Shown here: one piece after another, positions 61,301-64,000 of the stretch
How the letters are laid out: each line of letters starts with the position of its first letter
How positions within the stretch are numbered: position 1 is the first letter of the stretch
DNA from: Leclercia adecarboxylata
GTDB lineage: Bacteria; Pseudomonadota; Gammaproteobacteria; Enterobacterales; Enterobacteriaceae
Length of the DNA stretch: 64,000 nucleotides
Assembly (NCBI RefSeq): GCF_006171285.1
Contig: NZ_CP040889.1
Location: 4,340,001 to 4,404,000, forward strand
Reading direction: 5' to 3'
Program-made: the position numbers and the translations under genes
Notes under the pieces: model-generated
Told to the model about the DNA's origin: nothing
The model's database searches: none
The model's input: only the letters and a program-made list of their open reading frames with translations

Positions 61301-61735
61301 TTACGGCAGGATTTTCTTAAGCAAGAGCTCAAGAGTTGCCACTTCGTCCGCCGTTAAGTTTTTTGTTAGTTCCTGGTGCAGTTCTTGTCCTACTAATTGA
61401 TGACATTGTTCACACATTTCCGCGCCGTCACTGGTCAGTTGCAACAGCACGCCGCGTTTGTCATTCGGATTAGGGCGGCGCTCAATCCAGCCCCTGCAGA
61501 CCAGCCTGTCGATCATTCGCGTCAACGCGCCGAGGTCGACGGATAAGATTTTCTTAAGCTCAACCGGGGTGATACACACCTCGCAGCGCACGGAGCAGAG
61601 CACTTTAAATTGCGTTGCGGTGATATCCAGCGGTGACAGATAGTCATTGAGCAGGCGGTCTTTCTTCTGGTTAACCATATAGATAAGGCGACCCAGCGGA
61701 ATGATTTCGTTGAAGAGGTCACTGGTGCTTTTCAC
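61301..61735 (-). CDS. marR: Multiple antibiotic resistance repressor MarR
   Basis: A 144-residue winged-helix repressor (KSTSDLFNEIIPLGRLIYMVNQKKDRLL; SVDLGALTRMIDRLVCRGWIERRPNPNDKRG). The start is the GTG at 61735, as in E. coli, because the sequence upstream is operator. The cysteine in the position used for copper sensing (LVCRGW) is kept. Confidence 0.96.
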   Translation of the reverse strand: MKSTSDLFNEIIPLGRLIYMVNQKKDRLLNDYLSPLDITATQFKVLCSVRCEVCITPVELKKILSVDLGALTRMIDRLVCRGWIERRPNPNDKRGVLLQLTSDGAEMCEQCHQLVGQELHQELTKNLTADEVATLELLLKKILP

Positions 61736-61740
61736 AATGG

Positions 61741-61788
61741 TTGCCCTGGCAAGTAGTTTAATCACGGCAGATATTATTGCTCAGGCAA
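61741..61788 (-). promoter_or_regulatory. marO: two MarR operator sites
   Basis: TTGCCCTGGCAA at 61741-61752 and TTGCTCAGGCAA at 61777-61788 match MarR sites II and I of E. coli, with the same spacing and order ahead of the GTG start. Confidence 0.88.
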
Positions 61789-61815
61789 CTATAAGTCAAC
61801 TGAATGCATTTGCTT

Positions 61816-61833
61816 ATGACACGATTTGCTAAA
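61816..61833 (-). promoter_or_regulatory. marbox (MarA/SoxS/Rob site)
   Basis: On the minus strand TTTAGCAAATCGTGTCAT fits the marbox layout (GCA-N7-plus-YAA type) and occupies the place of the E. coli marbox upstream of marO. Confidence 0.72.
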
Positions 61834-61992
61834 GCGATTCAGATCACTTTTTTGCCCGCTTCGTAGAACGACATATCATCGTGGTGAATTGATTTCGGCG
61901 CGAAAATATTACTTACGAAGCGCGCGTAGTCGAAACAGGGGTTTTCACCCTATACTTGCGTGGTTCATTTTTGATAAGGACAACTCAGTAAA

Positions 61993-62661
61993 ATGGTTGA
62001 TTTAATTAAAGCAATTGGTCTTGGGCTGGTGGTTCTGCTGCCGCTGGCGAACCCATTAACCACCGTTGCGCTGTTCCTGGGTCTGGCGGGGGATATGAAC
62101 CGTGAACAGCGTAATCATCAGTCGCTCATGGCCTCTGTTTACGTCTTCGCGATCATGATGGTGGCGTACTACGCCGGACAACTGGTGATGAACACCTTTG
62201 GGATCTCCATTCCCGGCCTGCGCATCGCCGGTGGCCTGATTGTTGCTTTTATCGGCTTCAGAATGCTGTTCCCGGCCCCGAAAGCGACGCATGCCAGCGA
62301 CGCGCAGGACACGCTTGAGGAGATGCAGGATAAAGAAGCACCGAACATCGCCTTCGTGCCGCTGGCCATGCCAAGCACTGCGGGTCCGGGTACGATTGCG
62401 ATGATTATCAGTTCCGCCTCGACGGTGCGCAGCGGCTCTGACTTCCCGGACTGGGTAATTATGATTGCACCGCCGCTGATATTCGCCCTTATCGGCGTGA
62501 TCCTGTGGGGTTGTCTGCGTAGCTCGGGCGCGATTATGCGCTGGGTGGGCAAAGACGGTATCGAGGCGATCTCCCGTCTGATGGGCTTCCTGCTGGTCTG
62601 CATGGGCGTGCAGTTTATTATCAACGGCGTGCTGGAAATTATTCAGACCTATCCGTCATAG
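61993..62661 (+). CDS. marC: MarC-family membrane protein
   Basis: A 222-residue protein with six hydrophobic segments ([50 protein letters not shown]). It is divergent from marRAB, as in E. coli. It is not required for Mar resistance; function unknown. Confidence 0.95.
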   Translation: MVDLIKAIGLGLVVLLPLANPLTTVALFLGLAGDMNREQRNHQSLMASVYVFAIMMVAYYAGQLVMNTFGISIPGLRIAGGLIVAFIGFRMLFPAPKATHASDAQDTLEEMQDKEAPNIAFVPLAMPSTAGPGTIAMIISSASTVRSGSDFPDWVIMIAPPLIFALIGVILWGCLRSSGAIMRWVGKDGIEAISRLMGFLLVCMGVQFIINGVLEIIQTYPS

Positions 62662-62662
62662 C

Positions 62663-62692
62663 CAAACCGGGCGGCGTCCTGCCGCCCGGACT
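62663..62692. terminator. Bidirectional terminator between marC and sotB
   Basis: CCGGGCGGC-GTCCT-GCCGCCCGG followed by ACTTTTC between convergent genes. Confidence 0.75.
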
Positions 62693-62697
62693 TTTCT

Positions 62698-63894
62698 CTA
62701 ACCGTGATGCGGCTGCTCTTCCAGCGTGACCGGCCATTTGCGGAAGATCAGCACCGACCAGATTAACGCCGCCAGCGCCGGTATCGCCCCCAGATAGCCA
62801 ATCGACGCCATCGAAATATGCAGGCTGATCTGATTCCCCACCAGCGCACCCGCGCCAATCCCCAGATTGAAAATCCCGGAGAAAAGCGCCATCGCCACGT
62901 CGGTGGCATCTGGCGCCAGGGCCAGCACCTTAACCTGCATCCCGAGACCGATGATCATGATCGCCACGCCCCAGACAACGCTCAGCAGCGCCAGGTTCAT
63001 TTCGCTGCCCGACGCGGGCAGCAGAAGCAGCAGACACGCCAGCAGCAGGCCAATGGCGCTGCTCACCAGCAGGGAGGCGTGACGGTTGCCGAGCTTACCG
63101 AACAGCACGCTGCCGATAATGCCTGCGCCACCCAGCAGTAACAGCAGGATAGTGGCGAAACGGGCGCTAAACCCGGCAACCGTCTGCACAAACGGCTCGA
63201 TATAGCTGTAGGCGGTGTAGTGCGCCGTCACAACCACCACCGTCAGCAGATAGAGGCTCATCAGCGCCGGACGACGCACCAGCAGCGGCAGGCTTTTCAG
63301 CGATCCGGAGTGTTCGCTCGGCAGTTTCGGCAACAGTTTAATCAGGCACAGCAGGGTGAACAGCGCCCCAAGGCCGATAACGAAAAAGGTGGTGCGCCAG
63401 CCGAACATCTGCCCGACGATGCGCCCGAGCGGCAGGCCGAGCACCATCGCCAGGGCGGTGCCGGTCGCCAGCAGGCTCAGCGCCTGGGCGCGCTTCCCGG
63501 CCGGAGCCAGACGAATGGCCAGCGAGGCGGTAATTGACCAGAAAATCGCGTGGGCAAAGGCAATGCCGATCCGGCTAATCACCAGCACGCTAAAGTTCCA
63601 GGCCAGGAACGACAGAACATGGCTGGCGATAAACAGCACGAACAGCCCGATCAGCAGCTTGCGGCGTTCGATCTGGCTGGTGAGCAGCATAAAGGGCAAC
63701 GACATCAGCGCCACGACCCATGCGTAGATGGTGAGCATGATCCCCACCTGGGCGGTCTCCATGCCGAAGCTGTTGGCGATATCCGAGAGCAGGCCGACGG
63801 GAACAAATTCCGTGGTGTTGAAGATAAACGCGGCAACGGCGAGCGTCACCACCCGTAGCCATGCGACCCGGCGGGAAACTGTGTTGGTTGTCAT
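62698..63894 (-). CDS. sotB: Sugar efflux transporter SotB (YdeA)
   Basis: A 398-residue, 12-helix MFS protein of the DHA1 group ([30 protein letters not shown]; loop [14 protein letters not shown]). SotB exports arabinose and other sugars in E. coli. The order marC-sotB is conserved. Confidence 0.94.
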   Translation of the reverse strand: MTTNTVSRRVAWLRVVTLAVAAFIFNTTEFVPVGLLSDIANSFGMETAQVGIMLTIYAWVVALMSLPFMLLTSQIERRKLLIGLFVLFIASHVLSFLAWNFSVLVISRIGIAFAHAIFWSITASLAIRLAPAGKRAQALSLLATGTALAMVLGLPLGRIVGQMFGWRTTFFVIGLGALFTLLCLIKLLPKLPSEHSGSLKSLPLLVRRPALMSLYLLTVVVVTAHYTAYSYIEPFVQTVAGFSARFATILLLLLGGAGIIGSVLFGKLGNRHASLLVSSAIGLLLACLLLLLPASGSEMNLALLSVVWGVAIMIIGLGMQVKVLALAPDATDVAMALFSGIFNLGIGAGALVGNQISLHISMASIGYLGAIPALAALIWSVLIFRKWPVTLEEQPHHG

Positions 63895-64000
63895 AGGGAT
63901 GTCCGGGATTGATTACGTAAATGAGGTGTGACGATCTTAAAACCTTCCCTGGTGGAAATACAATCATTTTGTGATGCAGATCTCACTGTGATGGCGCAGT

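Noticed and set aside
1..64000. tRNA or rRNA genes, and tRNA-type attachment sites
   Set aside because: I saw no cloverleaf or rRNA signature. Both integration points in the window are protein genes (ydfJ, dcp).

Overview
The window is chromosomal DNA of a member of the Enterobacteriaceae, most like the Enterobacter/Leclercia/Citrobacter group. The evidence is the host backbone: ydfJ-ydfI-uspF-rspR-ydfG-dcp on one side and ydeE-eamA-marBA-marR-marC-sotB on the other, with proteins close to those of E. coli in the same order. I cannot name the species.

Region 1 (1 to about 38130) is the late half and right end of a lambdoid siphoprophage; its integrase, repressor and replication genes lie left of the window. 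Layout: repeated structured RNA elements and a cysteine-rich copper-binding cargo protein (1-1620); lysis genes (1691-4558); a divergent unknown gene (5121-5732); terminase, portal, head morphogenesis, scaffold and P22-like coat (6951-13832); connector and lambda-like tail genes with a G/GT-type -1 frameshift (13872-20811); a pocket of moron genes (20914-22465); tail tip genes M, L, K, I, J (22647-30823); fibre genes (30975-33966); a LexA-boxed truncated gene (34072); and a metal-resistance block: a GNAT acetyltransferase resembling ArsN1/phosphinothricin acetyltransferase, arsC, arsB, arsR and divergent arsH (34416-37859). The prophage ends inside ydfJ, the gene split by the Qin prophage in E. 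coli K-12. The prophage is decaying. One holin, the small terminase and gpM each carry an insertion sequence with a target duplication that can be read in the sequence. A deletion appears to have fused gpI into gpJ, and gpJ has an in-frame stop. Infectious particles are unlikely, while the copper and arsenic cargo is intact.

Region 2 (38138-47138) is host backbone: truncated ydfJ, a GPH-family sugar transporter, ydfI, a UspF-type protein, rspR, ydfG and dcp. The 3' end of dcp is followed by a small element remnant (about 47187-48880). It holds an integrase pseudogene with an exact 129-bp tandem duplication and a gene for a Sel1-repeat/zinc-ribbon/membrane protein, and it is closed by a diverged second copy of the dcp 3' end.

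Region 3 (49043-58166) is accessory chromosome. It has small hypothetical genes, a MetE-like methyltransferase gene preceded by MetR- and MetJ-type sites, and a complete urea ABC transporter operon urtABCDE behind a sigma-54 promoter with an NtrC-type site. It ends with a zinT paralogue under a Zur box, followed by REP elements.

Region 4 (58328-63894) is the conserved mar locus: ydeE, eamA, marB, marA, marR with its two MarR operators and a marbox, marC and sotB.
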